From: Litorimonas sp947503715
GTDB taxonomy: Bacteria > Pseudomonadota > Alphaproteobacteria > Caulobacterales > Maricaulaceae
Assembly (NCBI RefSeq): GCF_050271975.1
Contig: NZ_CP189850.1
Location: 2,232,001-2,296,000 of the forward strand
Reading direction: 5' to 3'
DNA length: 64,000 bases
The notes beneath the pieces were generated by a model that saw only the letters and a list, made by a program, of their open reading frames with translations, was not told the origin of the DNA and did not search any database. Positions 25,476 through 34,350 of the stretch are shown here, one piece after another (within the stretch, counting starts at the first letter, position 1; every line of letters starts with the position of its first letter). Position numbers and translations under genes: made by a program.

Positions 25476-26620
25476 GCGTCCGTAGGCGGGATATCGTAGT
25501 CGGCGCTGCGGCTTTGGCGACAGGCGCGGGTGTCGTCGGCGCATTGCGACCGAAGGATAAAGCCAAATCAGAGGCAAAGCGCAGCGACACGCTCTCCGCG
25601 CCAAACCTCTCACAAAATCGTCGAGAATTAAAAATGGCGACGAGCTGGCCAAAAGATTTTCCCGGTCTCGGCCAAATGCCAAACCGTTTCGCCGATGCCA
25701 TGCGCCTGATGAGTGATGGCCGCATCGAAGTGAAAGTCTTTGCGGCGGGCGAACTTGTCGGTGCAACAGAATGTTTCGACGCGACCAGTACGGGCGCAGC
25801 GGATATGTACCATGCCGCTGAATATTACTGGCAGGGCAAGTCACGGGGCTTCTCATTTTTCACCGCAATTCCGATGGGCATGACGGCGGCGGAAATAATG
25901 GGCTGGATCGATTTTGGCGGCGGACAAGAACTCTGGGACGAATTGTCCAAACGGTTCAATATCAAAGCCTTCCAAGCCGGAAATACGGGGCACCAAACGG
26001 GTGGATGGTTCAAGCGGCGCATGGAAACGCTGGACGATTTCAAAGGCCTGCGGATGCGCATGCCGGGACTGGGCGGCGAAGTCCTGAAAGAACTGGGCGG
26101 CACATCGGTTCTGCTGCCGGGCGGAGAAATTTATCAGGCGCTGCAATCCGGTTCCATCGACGCCACCGAATGGGTCGGCCCTTGGAATGATCTCGCGCTC
26201 GGCTTCTACCGCGAAGCGCCGTATTATTATGCACCAGGCTTTCACGAACCCGGCGCCTCGCTCTCGCTCGGCGTCAACCTGGGTGTCTGGAACGATTTGA
26301 CAGAGAGCGAGCAGAATATGGTTCGTTTTTCCTGCAAGGCGGCCAATGATGCGGCGATTGGCGAATACACTTATAAAAATGCGCAAGCGCTTGAAACTTT
26401 GAAAACTATCCATGGAATCGAACCTCAATTTTTCAGCACAGAAATTCTGAAACGTGTGGGTGAGGTTGCCGATCAAGTTGTCGATGATTTCGCGAATTCC
26501 GATGCCCTGACGCGTCGTATCGCCGACGCTTATTTCAAGACCCGCAATCAAATGCGCTATTGGACCGAAATGTCGGATGGGCGTTTCATCGCGGCACGTG
26601 AAGCGGCGCTCGGGCAATAA
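25472..26620 (+). CDS. dctP: TRAP transporter solute-binding protein (DctP/TakP-like)
   Basis: A 382-residue periplasmic binding protein. The N-terminus MSVRRRDIVVGAAALATGAGVV is a Tat-type signal (RRRD) followed by a hydrophobic stretch. The mature part resembles TakP-type proteins: MATSWPKDFPGLGQMPNRFAD, FKRRMETLDDFKGLRMRMPGLGGEVLKELGG and GGEIYQALQSGSIDATEWVGPWNDLALGF. Members bind 2-oxo acids or lactate with a metal ion. The substrate here is inferred only. It overlaps bpt by four bases and is followed by both membrane subunits. Confidence 0.92.
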   Translation: MSVRRRDIVVGAAALATGAGVVGALRPKDKAKSEAKRSDTLSAPNLSQNRRELKMATSWPKDFPGLGQMPNRFADAMRLMSDGRIEVKVFAAGELVGATECFDATSTGAADMYHAAEYYWQGKSRGFSFFTAIPMGMTAAEIMGWIDFGGGQELWDELSKRFNIKAFQAGNTGHQTGGWFKRRMETLDDFKGLRMRMPGLGGEVLKELGGTSVLLPGGEIYQALQSGSIDATEWVGPWNDLALGFYREAPYYYAPGFHEPGASLSLGVNLGVWNDLTESEQNMVRFSCKAANDAAIGEYTYKNAQALETLKTIHGIEPQFFSTEILKRVGEVADQVVDDFANSDALTRRIADAYFKTRNQMRYWTEMSDGRFIAAREAALGQ

Positions 26621-26623
26621 GTC

Positions 26624-27289
26624 GTGGTTGGGGGAGCCATACAGGCGATAGGTTGGGCGTTTCTTCCGCTGCTCGTGTGGCCTATCATTCACCTGACTTT
26701 TGGCGAAAATCGTTTCGTACGAGGGTTTAGCGAGAGCCTGATTTCTCTCATAGACATGATAACATTCCGCATTGGCGAGTGGACGAAATGGCTCCTGCCA
26801 TTCCTCGTACTGTCAGTCGCAGGGTCTGTTTTCGCCCTCTCCATCTTTGGCGTCACGACGACAAAGCTCCTCGAATCCGCCAAATATTTCCAAGCCCTCG
26901 TCATCATGCTCGGCGCGGCGGCAACACTACTCGCGGGACAACATGTGCGGGTCGATATTTTCCACACACGTATGTCGGATGTGGCAAAAGCGCGTGTCGA
27001 CCTCATCGGCTTTTTCCTCCTGCTCATGCCCGCCTGTATCCTGCTCACATGGAAGTCGCAGGGCTTTGTCAGTTTCGCCTGGGCGATCCGCGAAGGGTCG
27101 AGCGAAGCGGACGGCATTCGCGGTATCTACCTGCTCAAAACCCTCATTCCGGTCTTCGCAGTGACCATGGTCATTCAAGGCCTGTCCATCGCGACCCGTG
27201 CCGCCATGTGCCTGTCCGGTCAGGACCGACCCGCCCGCCCCGCAGGTGTGCCGCCCTTCTTCCGCACGGCAGGCGAGGAAACATTATGA
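26624..27289 (+). CDS. dctQ: TRAP transporter small permease (DctQ)
   Basis: A 221-residue inner-membrane protein with four membrane segments: AIGWAFLPLLVWPIIH, WLLPFLVLSVAGSVFALSIF, FQALVIMLGAAATLLAGQHV and IGFFLLLMPACILLTW. The segment GQHVRVDIFHTRMSDVAKARVDLIG is the DctQ signature. It starts with GTG three bases after dctP and overlaps dctM as ATGA. It supports the large subunit in sodium-coupled uptake. Confidence 0.9.
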   Translation: MVGGAIQAIGWAFLPLLVWPIIHLTFGENRFVRGFSESLISLIDMITFRIGEWTKWLLPFLVLSVAGSVFALSIFGVTTTKLLESAKYFQALVIMLGAAATLLAGQHVRVDIFHTRMSDVAKARVDLIGFFLLLMPACILLTWKSQGFVSFAWAIREGSSEADGIRGIYLLKTLIPVFAVTMVIQGLSIATRAAMCLSGQDRPARPAGVPPFFRTAGEETL

Positions 27290-28878
27290 GCGGCGCGGAA
27301 ATCCTCGCCGCGATGATGTTCCTCTCCGTCTGCGGCGCGTTGATGGCGGGCTATAATGTGGCTTTCACATTGGCGGGCACATCCCTGATTTTTGCCGGGA
27401 TAGGCGTGCTGACGGGAACATTTGATCCCGTCTATCTGCTCTCCATGCCCGGCCGGATATTCCCGTTGATGACGCGGGAAATCCTGATCGCCGTCCCGCT
27501 CTTCGTGTTCATGGGGGTGATGTTGGAGAAATCCCGCATTGCCGAAGACTTGCTGGAAAATATGGGCACATTGTTCGGCCCCATGCGGGGCGGGCTTGGC
27601 ATTTCCGTGATTTTTGTGGGGGCATTGCTGGCCGCGAGTACGGGCATTGTTGGTGCGACAGTCGTCACGATGGGGTTACTATCGCTGCCCACCATGTTGA
27701 ACCGCGGTTATGCGCCCTCCCTAGCCTCCGCCTCGATTGCGGCCTCGGGGACGTTAGGTCAGATCATCCCGCCTTCTATTGTGCTCGTCATTCTCGCCGA
27801 CCAAATATCGAATGCGTTTCAAGAAGCTCAGCGGAGTTATGGTTTGGAAACAAACGGTGTTGTCTCTGTCGGAGACCTGTTCGCGGGGGCTCTCCTGCCC
27901 GGTCTCATCCTCGTCCTCTTCTACGCGCTCTATATCTTTTTTGTCGCGGTGATCCGTCCCGCAGATGCGCCCGCGCAGGATTGGCCGGAAGATGCGGATG
28001 TGCGGCGCCTGCTCTGGACATCCTTCCGCGCGATGTTGCCGCCCATCTTTCTGATTATTGCCGTCCTCGGATCGATCCTGTCAGGCTATGCCACGCCGAC
28101 GCGCGGCGCAGCCTTGGGGGCGCTGGGCGCAATTCTGCTGGCATGTTACAAAATCGAAACCGTGACGGCCTTCGGAATACTAGCGCGAAGATTCGCTTTC
28201 ATCGCGGCCGCAGCTTTACTCACCCTTGTCCTACTGGATTTAACGGGTGTCGATTTGCGTTTGGGACAGACGGAAAGAACGCAAACCGAAAGCCTCGCGC
28301 TCATTGCGGGTGGTATCTTGGCGCTCCTCGGCGGGGTCGGCGCATTGCTAGCAACATTCAGATTGGGCCGTACAGGCGCGCTTGGCGACGTCTCACGCTC
28401 CACCCTCCACATCACGGCGATGGTCTTCGTCATCCTTATCGGGGCCACGATTTTCTCCCTCATTTTTCGAGGCTTTGGCGGAGACGAGATGGTCGCCGAA
28501 TTATTGGAAGCCGCACCTGGCGGGAAATGGGGCGCATTTACAATCGTCATGGTGATGATGTTTATACTGGGCTTCTTTCTCGATTTTATTGAGATTACAT
28601 TCGTCGTCGTGCCCCTCGTTGCACCACCACTCCTCGCCTCGGGCATGGATCCCGTCTGGCTCGGCATTGTTATGGCGTTGAACTTACAGACCAGTTTCCT
28701 GACCCCGCCCTTCGGATTCGCGCTATTCTACCTGCGCGGCGTCGCCCCCCCCGAAGTCACGACGACCGCGCTCTATCGCGGCGTCCTCCCCTTCATCGCG
28801 ATACAAATTGCGGTCATCGCGCTTGTAATCGCCGTACCAACTCTCGCAACGGGCCTGCCAAGCTCGCTTCTCAATTAA
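27286..28878 (+). CDS. dctM: TRAP transporter large permease (DctM)
   Basis: The transport channel, 530 residues with about 13 membrane segments. It shows FVFMGVMLEKSRIAEDLLENMGTLFGPMRGGLGISVI, ASTGIVGATVVTMGLLSLPTML and SGTLGQIIPPSIVLVILAD, plus the second-half motif FILGFFLDFIEITFVVVPLVAPPLL with FLTPPFGFALFYLRG. The length exceeds the roughly 430 residues of short DctM proteins because of an extra hydrophobic insertion near residues 300-370, as in the mannitol/chloroaromatic subgroup. A long open extension upstream lies in the dctQ frame-shifted region and is not real; the ATGA start is certain. Confidence 0.95.
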   Translation: MSGAEILAAMMFLSVCGALMAGYNVAFTLAGTSLIFAGIGVLTGTFDPVYLLSMPGRIFPLMTREILIAVPLFVFMGVMLEKSRIAEDLLENMGTLFGPMRGGLGISVIFVGALLAASTGIVGATVVTMGLLSLPTMLNRGYAPSLASASIAASGTLGQIIPPSIVLVILADQISNAFQEAQRSYGLETNGVVSVGDLFAGALLPGLILVLFYALYIFFVAVIRPADAPAQDWPEDADVRRLLWTSFRAMLPPIFLIIAVLGSILSGYATPTRGAALGALGAILLACYKIETVTAFGILARRFAFIAAAALLTLVLLDLTGVDLRLGQTERTQTESLALIAGGILALLGGVGALLATFRLGRTGALGDVSRSTLHITAMVFVILIGATIFSLIFRGFGGDEMVAELLEAAPGGKWGAFTIVMVMMFILGFFLDFIEITFVVVPLVAPPLLASGMDPVWLGIVMALNLQTSFLTPPFGFALFYLRGVAPPEVTTTALYRGVLPFIAIQIAVIALVIAVPTLATGLPSSLLN

Positions 28879-28892
28879 CAAGCGCTTGCGCT

Positions 28893-28913
28893 GATAGGGC
28901 TTTCCGCCCTATC
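28893..28913 (+). promoter_or_regulatory. Hairpin between dctM and lemA
   Basis: A perfect 8-bp stem GATAGGGC/GCCCTATC closes a five-base loop. No T tract follows, so it is either a weak terminator of the TRAP operon or part of the lemA leader; its role is open. Confidence 0.4.
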
Positions 28914-28942
28914 CTAGCGTCAGCATATTAAGGGGACCGTCC

Positions 28943-29509
28943 ATGACCACGCTACTTATCATTCTCGGCATTATTGTCGTACTCGCCGTCTTTATCATCG
29001 GCATTTATAACCGACTCGTCGCGCTGCGTCAGACGACCAATCAAGCCTGGTCGGATATCGAAGTCCAACTCAAGCAACGCCAGGACCTCGTCCCGCAACT
29101 GGTCAATACCGTGAAGGGCTATGCCAAACACGAAAAGTCCACCTTTGAAGAAGTTGTGCAAGCCCGCGCCGCCGCGATGGGCGCGAATTCCGTTCAGGGG
29201 CAGGCCCAAGCAGAAGGCATGCTCTCCGCCGCGCTTGGGAAAATGTTCGCCCTCGCCGAAGCCTATCCGGAGCTGAAGGCCAATACGAATTTCCTTCAAT
29301 TACAGGACGAACTGTCAGACGTGGAGAATAAAATTTCTGCCGCGCGCCGTTTCTACAATAACTCGGTGCAGGAATATAATACCGGTCGCGAACAATTCCC
29401 AGCCGTCCTGATTGCAGGTCCATTCGGCTTTAAAGAGCGTGACTTCTTCGAAGCACCCGAAGGTCGCACCGCATTGCAGACTCCACCGGAAGTGAATTTC
29501 GACACATAA
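28943..29509 (+). CDS. LemA family protein
   Basis: A 188-residue membrane-anchored helical protein with one N-terminal segment, TLLIILGIIVVLAVFIIGIYN. NRLVALRQTTNQAWSDIEVQLKQRQDLVPQLVNTVKGYAKHE and ARRFYNNSVQEYNT follow, the LemA signature. The bulk lies outside the cytosol if the helix acts as an N-out anchor. Its exact function is unknown, but LemA genes recur next to M48 (HtpX-like) peptidase genes, as here with 12 bases between, which suggests a shared envelope task. Confidence 0.95.
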   Translation: MTTLLIILGIIVVLAVFIIGIYNRLVALRQTTNQAWSDIEVQLKQRQDLVPQLVNTVKGYAKHEKSTFEEVVQARAAAMGANSVQGQAQAEGMLSAALGKMFALAEAYPELKANTNFLQLQDELSDVENKISAARRFYNNSVQEYNTGREQFPAVLIAGPFGFKERDFFEAPEGRTALQTPPEVNFDT

Positions 29510-29521
29510 AGGCCGCATCTC

Positions 29522-30589
29522 ATGATGGAAGCCTATGGGTTAAAGACCCATATTTGGAATAATAACCTGCGCAGCGTGTTCCTGCTCGTTGCGTTTCCGG
29601 TTCTATTGCTGGTTTTGGCTTATGGGCTGATCCTCCTCTATCTCGGCTTTGCCGAAGATATGCGGTTTGAGCAGGGCCTATTCTATGCGGCGGAGCGTTT
29701 ACCCGTCATCGGCTCTATGGCCCTCGCAGGCGCAGGCACATGGTTCACAATCGCCTTTTTCGGCCACCAAAAAATTATCAGCGCCTCGGTTAAGTCTAAA
29801 GCGCTTACAGAATCCCAAGAACCCCGCGCCTATAAAATGCTGGAAAATCTCTGCATCAGTCGCGGGATGACCATGCCGCGCCTCATGGTGATTGAAACAG
29901 ATCAGATGAACGCCTTCGCCAGCGGTATTCGCGATAAGAATTATCAGATTACCCTGACGCGCGGCCTCATGAATAACCTGGACGATGCGGAACTCAACGC
30001 CGTCATTGCGCATGAACTGTCGCATATTCGGCACAAAGATGTTCGGATGCTCATCATCGCCGTCATCTTTGTCGGCATCTTTGCCTTTGTCGGAGAAGGT
30101 GTTGTGCGCGGTGTCTTTCGCACGAATCTGGGCCGCACGAATAATCACCGTCGGAGTGGGGGCGGAAATGCGGGCGCGCTAATTGTCTTTGCTTTCGCGC
30201 TCATCGCCCTCGCCTATCTCTTTGCCGTGCTCATCCGTTTCACATTATCGAGGAAGCGCGAATATATGGCCGATGCGGGTGCGGTTGAGCTCACAAAAGA
30301 TCCGGACGCCATGATCCGGGCCTTGGAGAAAATCTCCGGTAAAGCCGCGCTGAAAGGCGTGCCGGACGAAATCCGCGAGATGGCACTGCATAATCCAAAG
30401 ATCGGCCTCGCAGGAGCCTTCGCAACACATCCCCCAATCGAAAAGCGCATCGACGCTATCGTTAAATTTGGTGGCGGACGTCGCGGCACGCGAAGTCAGC
30501 CCATATCGCGTTCGGACAGAATGACGCAATCCCGTTCCACAAATCCGCCGCAGCGCGGCACAAGGCCGCGCGGACCTTGGCAAAGATAG
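29522..30589 (+). CDS. M48 family zinc metallopeptidase (HtpX-like)
   Basis: A 355-residue membrane peptidase. It has two N-terminal hydrophobic segments (residues 19-42, 62-80) and a further pair around residues 175-190 and 221-243. The zinc motif HELSH is at residues 164-168, after DDAELNAVIA. The downstream glutamate is in KREYMADAGAVELTKDP. The C-terminal 30 residues are basic and disordered (RGTRSQPISRSD onward). Members such as HtpX degrade damaged membrane proteins. It follows lemA closely, probably in one operon. Confidence 0.93.
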   Translation: MMEAYGLKTHIWNNNLRSVFLLVAFPVLLLVLAYGLILLYLGFAEDMRFEQGLFYAAERLPVIGSMALAGAGTWFTIAFFGHQKIISASVKSKALTESQEPRAYKMLENLCISRGMTMPRLMVIETDQMNAFASGIRDKNYQITLTRGLMNNLDDAELNAVIAHELSHIRHKDVRMLIIAVIFVGIFAFVGEGVVRGVFRTNLGRTNNHRRSGGGNAGALIVFAFALIALAYLFAVLIRFTLSRKREYMADAGAVELTKDPDAMIRALEKISGKAALKGVPDEIREMALHNPKIGLAGAFATHPPIEKRIDAIVKFGGGRRGTRSQPISRSDRMTQSRSTNPPQRGTRPRGPWQR

Positions 30590-30650
30590 GCGTATTTTCG
30601 CCTTTACTCTCTGTCGCCTTATTGTAAAACGATATGAAGAGGAGACAGCC

Positions 30651-33557
30651 ATGACATCACAATTCAAAACATTATTAGCGTCCGCCGCCATAGGATTAGC
30701 GCTTGCCGCCTGTACGGGCGGAACATCCGATACGTCTGCGGATACGCCCAAGGCAGAAAACATCAACTTACCCAGTGGCATCACAGTCGTTGAACGGGTT
30801 GGCCCCGCCCGAGGCGACGAAGTTGTTATTCCTTACACGAAATATAAGTTGGACAATGGCCTGACCGTAGTCCTGCATGAAGACAAATCCGATCCGCTCG
30901 TCCATGTTGACGTCACCTATCACGTTGGTTCTGGCCGCGAAGAAGTCGGCCGCTCCGGCTTTGCTCATTTCTTCGAACATATGATGTTCCAAGGCTCCGA
31001 AAATGTTGCCGATGAAGAGCACTTCAAAATTATCACCGAAGCCGGTGGTACACTCAACGGTACCACAAACTCGGACCGAACAAATTACTTCGAGACTGTG
31101 CCGTCCAATCAGCTCGAGAAAATGCTTTGGTTGGAAGCTGACCGGATGGGCTTCTTCCTCGACTCGGTCACACAGGAAAAATTCGAAGTCCAACGTGAAA
31201 CAGTGAAAAACGAACGCGGGCAGCGTGTCGATAATCGTCCTTACGGCTTGCTTTTCGAGCGGGTCGGCGAAGCCATGTATCCCGAAGGTCACCCCTATAG
31301 TTGGTCCACAATCGGCTATCTGGAAGATCTCGACCGTGCGAACCTGAACGACCTCAAGAAATTCTTCCTCGAATGGTACGGCCCGAATAATGCCGTCCTG
31401 ACCATTGGTGGCGACCTCGACACAGAACAAACACTGGAATGGGTCAAAACCTATTTCGGCACGATCCCCGCCGGTCCAGAACAGGCGGATCCGGTCTATG
31501 AAGAAATCACGCTGGATGAAGACCGCTACATTTCCCTAGAAGATAATGTGCAGCTTCCCCTGCTTTATATGGCTTGGCCTACAGTTCATGCGAACCACCC
31601 CGACGAAGCGCCGCTGGACGTGCTCGCCAATATTATCGGTCAGGGTCAAACTTCGATCATGTATAAAAACGTTCAGAAGCCAGGACTGACGGTTCAAACG
31701 TCTTCAGGTCATGGATGCCGCGAAATCGGCTGTACCTTTACCGTCTTCACCCTCGCCAATCCGGCCAAAGTGCAGCAGCTCGGCGATCTGGAAACAGAAA
31801 TCCGCGGCGCCTTTGACGAGTTCGAGGAGCGCGGCGTCATGGATGATGACCTCACACGCGTGAAATCCTCTATTGTCTCCGGCTTAATCTACGGTCTGGA
31901 ATCTGTGCAGGGCAAGGTCAGCCAATTGGCAGCCTACGAGACCTATCGTGACAATCCAAATGGTATTGGGGACGATATTGCGCGCTATGAAGGCGTGACA
32001 AAGGCCGACGTCATGCGTGTCTATAACCAATATATCAAAGACAACTCCGCCGTCATTATGTCCATCGTGCCAAAGGGTGCGGGCGCCATGGTTGCAAAAG
32101 AGGACACATGGGAGCGCTATGAGCGCACAATTCCCGAAGATATGTCCAGTTCGGACGATTTCTCTTGGACCCGTCCGGAAGATCCCGAAGGATTAGATCG
32201 GAGCCAGGTCCCACCCGCGGGTGACAATAACCCGCAAGTTAAAGCCCCCGACACATATACATTCGCGACGGGTAACGGCATTGACGTCCTCGGCGCTCAA
32301 AATACCGAGGTGCCAACCACAACCATCAATGTGCGGATTAAAGCCGGACAGAGCCATGAGAGCCTTGATAAACTCGGTCTCGCCAGCCTGACAGCTGGAT
32401 TGCTCAATGAAGCCACCACGGAGCGGACGGGCGAAGAACTCTCAAACGAATTGTCTAAACTCGGGTCCTCTGTTTCGTTCAGTTCCGGCGACACATTCAC
32501 AACGATGAGTGTTCGCAGCCTGACAAAAAATATCGACGCGACAATGGCAATTGCGATGGAAAAGCTGCTCAAGCCGGCCTTTGCTGAAGCGGATTTTGAC
32601 CGGGACAAGGCCAACCAATTGCAGGGTATCTTAGCCAATAAAAAAGAAGCGTCTGTCACAGCGTCCAACCTATTTAACAAAATGATGTATGGCACTGATA
32701 ACCCAACAGCTTTTGCCAATACAGGTACGGAAGAGACTGTCGCCAATATCACATTGGAAGATGTCAAAGCGTTCTATGCCACACATTTCTCACCCAGCAT
32801 TGCCTCTGTCATTGCCGTCAGCGATTTGGATGAGGCTGCGATGAAAAAGGTCCTTGCCCCGCTTTCCGATTGGACGGGCGGTGAGGTGCCGACGACATCT
32901 ATGGCAGCCTTCCCGGAACTGGATACCGGAACCATCTATTTTGTGGACAAGCCGGATGCCGCACAGAGTGAAATCCGCATCGGCAAACGCGCCCTACCCT
33001 ATGACGCAACGGGCGAATATTTCCGTGCGGACATCATGAACTATCCGCTGGGCGGCGCGTTTAACAGCCGCATCAACCTCAACCTCCGCGAAGATAAAGG
33101 CTACACTTACGGTGCACGCTCCTTCTTTAGCGGGAATGAGAAAGCCGGTTGGTACCGTGCCAGTGCGGGTGTCCGTGCCGACGCGACATCCGCCTCAATC
33201 GTGGAATTTGTCAACGAGATTGAGAGCTATCACGCCGACGGTATCACCGCCGAAGAACTCGCCTTTACGAAATCCTCCCGCGGTCAATCTGATGCCCGCG
33301 CTTATGAGACGCCGCGCCAAAAGCTTGGCTTCCTCTCGCGCATGGCCACCTATGATCTGGAACCCGATTTCGTGGATGAGCAGGCCGACATTCTCGAAGC
33401 CATGACGAAAGCCGAAATCGACGCCCTCGCCGCAAAACATCTCGACCTCGACGAGATGATTATGGTGGTCGTCGGTGATAAAGCGACCGTCTATGACGAA
33501 ATCGCGGAACTCGGCTATAAAATGGTCGAAATCGACGCGGACGGAAACCCGATTTAA
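30651..33557 (+). CDS. M16 family zinc peptidase, duplicated lipoprotein
   Basis: A 968-residue protein with a lipoprotein signal: MTSQFKTLLASAAIGLALAAC gives Cys21. The first M16 half carries the inverted zinc motif HFFEH (residues 106-110) with the distal glutamate in ETVKNERGQR. The second half (about 540 onward) repeats the fold without the motif and keeps LREDKGYTYGARSFF, the substrate-cradle segment. This is the usual one-active, one-inactive pitrilysin-like pairing in a single chain. It should act in the periplasm on peptides, likely short ones. A strong terminator follows. Confidence 0.95.
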   Translation: MTSQFKTLLASAAIGLALAACTGGTSDTSADTPKAENINLPSGITVVERVGPARGDEVVIPYTKYKLDNGLTVVLHEDKSDPLVHVDVTYHVGSGREEVGRSGFAHFFEHMMFQGSENVADEEHFKIITEAGGTLNGTTNSDRTNYFETVPSNQLEKMLWLEADRMGFFLDSVTQEKFEVQRETVKNERGQRVDNRPYGLLFERVGEAMYPEGHPYSWSTIGYLEDLDRANLNDLKKFFLEWYGPNNAVLTIGGDLDTEQTLEWVKTYFGTIPAGPEQADPVYEEITLDEDRYISLEDNVQLPLLYMAWPTVHANHPDEAPLDVLANIIGQGQTSIMYKNVQKPGLTVQTSSGHGCREIGCTFTVFTLANPAKVQQLGDLETEIRGAFDEFEERGVMDDDLTRVKSSIVSGLIYGLESVQGKVSQLAAYETYRDNPNGIGDDIARYEGVTKADVMRVYNQYIKDNSAVIMSIVPKGAGAMVAKEDTWERYERTIPEDMSSSDDFSWTRPEDPEGLDRSQVPPAGDNNPQVKAPDTYTFATGNGIDVLGAQNTEVPTTTINVRIKAGQSHESLDKLGLASLTAGLLNEATTERTGEELSNELSKLGSSVSFSSGDTFTTMSVRSLTKNIDATMAIAMEKLLKPAFAEADFDRDKANQLQGILANKKEASVTASNLFNKMMYGTDNPTAFANTGTEETVANITLEDVKAFYATHFSPSIASVIAVSDLDEAAMKKVLAPLSDWTGGEVPTTSMAAFPELDTGTIYFVDKPDAAQSEIRIGKRALPYDATGEYFRADIMNYPLGGAFNSRINLNLREDKGYTYGARSFFSGNEKAGWYRASAGVRADATSASIVEFVNEIESYHADGITAEELAFTKSSRGQSDARAYETPRQKLGFLSRMATYDLEPDFVDEQADILEAMTKAEIDALAAKHLDLDEMIMVVVGDKATVYDEIAELGYKMVEIDADGNPI

Positions 33558-33577
33558 GTTTGGGTAAAATAGAAATG

Positions 33578-33607
33578 AAAGCCCGCCCTTTAAGGCGGGC
33601 TTTTTTT
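33578..33607 (+). terminator. Rho-independent terminator after the M16 peptidase gene
   Basis: The stem AAAGCCCGCC/GGCGGGCTTT closes a CTTTAA-type loop and runs into seven T. It ends the lemA-M48-M16 run. The next 240 bases hold no gene that I can support. Confidence 0.92.
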
Positions 33608-33850
33608 GGGTGGGGGCTAAAATGATCCCCAATTTCCAAGCTATGTCATACTCATCGCGTTCGTTCAGACACGAGATAGGATCGCGCTCTCTATCTGGGA
33701 CTGAAGGATGGTGAGGTAACGAAGACCGTCAATTATTAACGATTGCAGGCGTTTTGCGTCCAGTCGCGAATACTGACCCTGCGGCCTGTTCCGCTACTAA
33801 TTTGAATGCCTTGCCGTTGCCCAAGATGTACGGTCACAGCTTCCGCTTAC

Positions 33851-34321
33851 CTAGTCGATATCCGGTTCACCCGGCCAAATCACAATCCTTGTAGGGACTT
33901 CATTTTCATCGACCAACTCTTCGCTCGTCACTGCGTCCTGCACGCTCATCCCGACGTCGTGGATGGAGTCGCGAGACCCTGTGACGAGGTGGTGATAGTT
34001 CGGCAAGTCTTTGCCTTCCGCGACCAAACGATAGGCGCAGGTCTGTGGCATCCAGTGGAGTTGACTGACATTGACGGGGCTGAGGGTTACGCAATCGGGC
34101 ACGAGCGCTGAACGGTTAGCGTAATCCCCGCACTGACAGGTTTCGGGATTAAACAGCTTACAGGCGACGTCCGTGATATAGACTTGGCCTGTATCCTCGT
34201 CTTCCAAGCGGATGCAGCAACACTTGCCGCAGCCATCACAAAGGCTTTCCCACTCTGTGCGGCTCATTTCGGCCATATTTTTGGTTTTCCAGAAGGGAGA
34301 GTCTGTCGTAGGGGCTTTCAT
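33851..34321 (-). CDS. YcgN/UPF0260 family cysteine-cluster protein
   Basis: A 156-residue cytosolic protein with the family pattern: PFWKTKNMAEMSRTEWESLCDGCGKCCCIRLEDEDTG, then VACKLFNPETCQCGDYANRSALVPDC and WMPQTCAYRLVAEGKDLPNYHHLVTG. The CxxCxxCC cluster and later cysteines suggest metal or Fe-S binding. The E. coli homologue YcgN has no settled function. I start at MKAPTTDSPFW, which fits homologues; twelve more residues are open upstream. It is divergent from the PBP1A gene across only 29 bases. Confidence 0.92.
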   Translation of the reverse strand: MKAPTTDSPFWKTKNMAEMSRTEWESLCDGCGKCCCIRLEDEDTGQVYITDVACKLFNPETCQCGDYANRSALVPDCVTLSPVNVSQLHWMPQTCAYRLVAEGKDLPNYHHLVTGSRDSIHDVGMSVQDAVTSEELVDENEVPTRIVIWPGEPDID

Positions 34322-34350
34322 AAGAGGCCACTTAAGGCCAAGAGGAGAGA

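Noticed and set aside
26779..27285. A 169-codon N-terminal extension of DctM
   Set aside because: It lies out of frame within dctQ, its residues are arginine-rich and not membrane-like, and the ATGA start of dctM fits the family.
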